DNA of 7,242 nt from positions 1 to 7,242 of the forward strand of contig JABMRO010000068.1 in the NCBI GenBank assembly GCA_013202635.1. Reading direction: 5' to 3'. Shown piece by piece: positions 6,278 to 7,242 of this stretch (its first letter is position 1; the number at the start of each line of letters is the position of its first letter). The notes under the pieces were generated by a model. That model saw nothing but the letters and a program-made list of their open reading frames with translations. It was not told the origin of the DNA and did not search any database. A program made the translations under genes and the position numbers. The stretch comes from Planctomycetota bacterium (GTDB lineage: Bacteria; Planctomycetota; Phycisphaerae; Sedimentisphaerales; Anaerobacaceae).

Positions 6278-6760
6278 ATGAATAATATTAAACTGACATT
6301 CATTCCCCTGATTTTACTCATCACCGGCTGTAGTTTCTCCCTCGGCTCATACGAGAGCGGCCTCTGGTTCGACCACGACAAAAGGGCATACAACCCGAAT
6401 GGATTCGGAATAAAGGCCGACATAGTACCGGGACAGCTGATTATTCCAATCCCCAAATTCGGCTCAAACCCCTGGGAAGACCCGTGGTTCATAATAAGGG
6501 CCCCGATTATCGCTCCGTTTATCTCGGTTTCAATGGGCCGGAAGGGGGGATATTTCGGCTTGAAGGGCTTCGAGGTATCCGACAGCAACAGAGAAAAATT
6601 CTGGTGGTTAAATAAAGATGAATTACCACCCAAAGGTCAATCTTATATCTACTTCACACCCACAGCAACTATCAAAAAGAAACGATTTACGAAAGCCGAT
6701 TATAAACCCGCCGACCCGCTTGTAACCACACACGTCCCTTCATGGTTGGAAGAAAACTGA
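6278..6760 (+). CDS. Putative lipoprotein of unknown family
   Basis: The 160-aa product starts MNNIKLTFIPLILLITGC, a short basic start, hydrophobic core and lipobox (ITGC, lipidated Cys18). It should be exported and anchored by lipid. The ATG is preceded by GAAGGG (6267-6272) at a 5-nt gap, a modest ribosome binding site lying inside a repeat-like sequence. The mature part is rich in aromatic residues, Pro and Gly, with IIPIPKFGSNPW, a hydrophobic stretch at ~71-85 (FIIRAPIIAPFISVS), KGGYFGLKGFEV and a C-terminal basic segment (KKKRF). I recognise no family and see no catalytic motif. The hydrophobic stretch contains Arg and Pro and may be a buried beta region, not a membrane span. The gene is divergent from the 4935-5999 gene, with a 278-bp spacer. 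Confidence 0.8.
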   Translation: MNNIKLTFIPLILLITGCSFSLGSYESGLWFDHDKRAYNPNGFGIKADIVPGQLIIPIPKFGSNPWEDPWFIIRAPIIAPFISVSMGRKGGYFGLKGFEVSDSNREKFWWLNKDELPPKGQSYIYFTPTATIKKKRFTKADYKPADPLVTTHVPSWLEEN

Positions 6761-6783
6761 ATCTCTCCTTTTGATTGTTGCTC

Positions 6784-6811
6784 TGAAATTTGAAATCTGA
6801 AATCTGTAATT
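6784..6811. repeat. Four tandem 7-bp units (TGAAATY-like)
   Basis: The units are TGAAATT (6784-6790), TGAAATC (6791-6797), TGAAATC (6798-6804) and a degenerate TGTAATT (6805-6811). A related stretch, TGAAATCTAATTT, recurs at 6867-6879. The array is non-coding, lying between two lipoprotein genes. Such A/T-rich heptamer arrays vary in copy number by slippage. Confidence 0.6.
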
Positions 6812-6883
6812 TTTACCCCTGGAGTTTATCCGGCTTCAGACGGAACGGACCATTCTTTCTTTAAGCTGAAATCTAATTTCCCC

Positions 6884-6920
6884 GTTACTTCCTTCGTTTC
6901 TACTGCCTTTTATATATAGA
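6884..6920 (+). promoter_or_regulatory. Shared bipartite promoter-like element, copy 2 (upstream of the small lipoprotein gene)
   Basis: GTTAC (6884-6888), 16 bp, then GCCTTTTATATATAGA (6905-6920), matching the - strand element at 6016-6052 in both blocks and in the gap. The intervening 16 bp differ, so only the two boxes are conserved. It points toward the gene at 6994, with a leader of about 70 nt that begins with a hairpin (6921-6941). Confidence 0.5.
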
Positions 6921-6941
6921 GACGCGGCTGATAACAGCGTC
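6921..6941 (+). other. Leader hairpin upstream of the small lipoprotein gene
   Basis: GACG (6921-6924) pairs with CGTC (6938-6941) and CTG (6928-6930) with CAG (6935-6937) around an ATAA loop, leaving a 3-nt bulge (CGG). It falls right after the promoter-like element, where it would be at or near the 5' end of the transcript. Such a position could stabilise the mRNA. Confidence 0.35.
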
Positions 6942-6993
6942 AAAATAAAAAATGCATACTGTTGTAAAAACGAATATGAAAGGAGTACTAAAA

Positions 6994-7212
6994 ATGAAAC
7001 GGCTAATAGTTACCATCATAGTTGCCATACTAACAATCTCGCTTTCCGGCTGCACCTTTGTGAGGGAATTCCGCCGTGGCCGCCCTCACCACGAAGTAAT
7101 AGTAACGAGACCGGTGCATCCGCCCGTCAGGTATGAGCGCCGGCATCGTCCCTACGCCCAACGCCAATTTGAAAGACGCCACAATCCAGGACCCAGACGA
7201 ATGCACGATTAA
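6994..7212 (+). CDS. Small Arg/His-rich lipoprotein
   Basis: The start is the ATG at 6994, which has AAAGGAG (6979-6985) eight bases upstream. An in-frame ATG at 6952 would put 14 extra residues before the signal peptide and has no comparable ribosome binding site. The 72-aa product begins MKRLIVTIIVAILTISLSGC, a lipoprotein signal with lipobox LSGC (Cys20). The 52-residue mature part has 14 Arg, 6 His, 7 Pro and no Lys, with motifs RRGRPHHEV and RYERRHRPY. It is strongly basic and probably disordered. It could sit at the envelope and bind acidic polymers or metal, but that is only composition-based inference. No family is recognised. It carries the same promoter-like element as the gene at 4935-5999. 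Confidence 0.75.
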   Translation: MKRLIVTIIVAILTISLSGCTFVREFRRGRPHHEVIVTRPVHPPVRYERRHRPYAQRQFERRHNPGPRRMHD

Positions 7213-7242
7213 ACCTGTAAATTTGTGCCGTTCTGAGCAAAA

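Noticed and set aside
6172..6633. 153-codon - strand frame opposite the 6278 lipoprotein
   Set aside because: It has no signal or domain, and the + strand frame has a clear lipobox and start; it is a shadow frame.
6952..6993. ATG at 6952 (or 6976) as start of the small lipoprotein
   Set aside because: Neither has a suitable ribosome binding site, and the AAAGGAG at 6979-6985 serves the ATG at 6994, where the lipoprotein signal begins.
1..7242. A new defence, toxin-antitoxin or biosynthetic system
   Set aside because: Apart from the HNH-AP2 protein and the protease, no effector, sensor or modification enzyme is visible. The genes have separate spacers and opposite orientations, so calling them one system would be speculation.

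Overview
This window looks like a piece of a bacterial genome with low gene density and roughly balanced base composition. It most resembles a planctomycete, perhaps a Phycisphaerae-type lineage. That guess rests on three things: an HNH-AP2 protein of a kind I associate with planctomycete genomes, a giant secreted subtilase carrying FG-GAP/VCBS repeats, and unfamiliar lipoproteins set among palindromic and short tandem repeats. It is inferred from recalled family distributions, not from a marker gene.

Layout, left to right. (1) 2-547, + strand: the 3' part of an HNH-AP2 endonuclease-like gene that runs off the left edge. (2) 548-587: a short convergent junction holding a perfect 7-bp hairpin. 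(3) 588-4481, - strand: a 1297-residue exported S8 serine protease (signal peptide, prodomain, catalytic domain, eight FG-GAP motifs, Ig-like domain and a C-terminal beta-sandwich-like domain). (4) 4482-4934: a non-coding block with the protease leader (including a possible 16-codon leader ORF with a strong ribosome binding site), its promoter overlapped by a palindrome, a terminator for the upstream gene, and a cluster of short direct repeats. (5) 4935-5999, - strand: a membrane-anchored protein with two copies of an unrecognised ~107-residue domain. (6) 6000-6277: a spacer with a promoter-like element and several dispersed-repeat fragments. (7) 6278-6760, + strand: a lipoprotein of unknown family. 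(8) 6761-6993: a spacer with 7-bp tandem repeats, a second copy of the promoter-like element and a leader hairpin. (9) 6994-7212, + strand: a tiny Arg/His-rich lipoprotein.

All four complete genes encode proteins predicted to leave the cytoplasm or be anchored in a membrane, so the segment looks like cell-envelope and secretion accessory DNA. No two genes look tightly operonic; each has its own spacer. The two strongest signals not explained by gene calls are a bipartite element (GTTAC-N16-GCCTTTTATATATAGA) with identical spacing upstream of both the 4935-5999 gene and the 6994-7212 gene, and a pair of 22-bp hairpins more than 5 kb apart that differ by compensatory changes. I see no CRISPR array, no rRNA or tRNA gene, no transposase and no recognisable defence or biosynthetic cluster.
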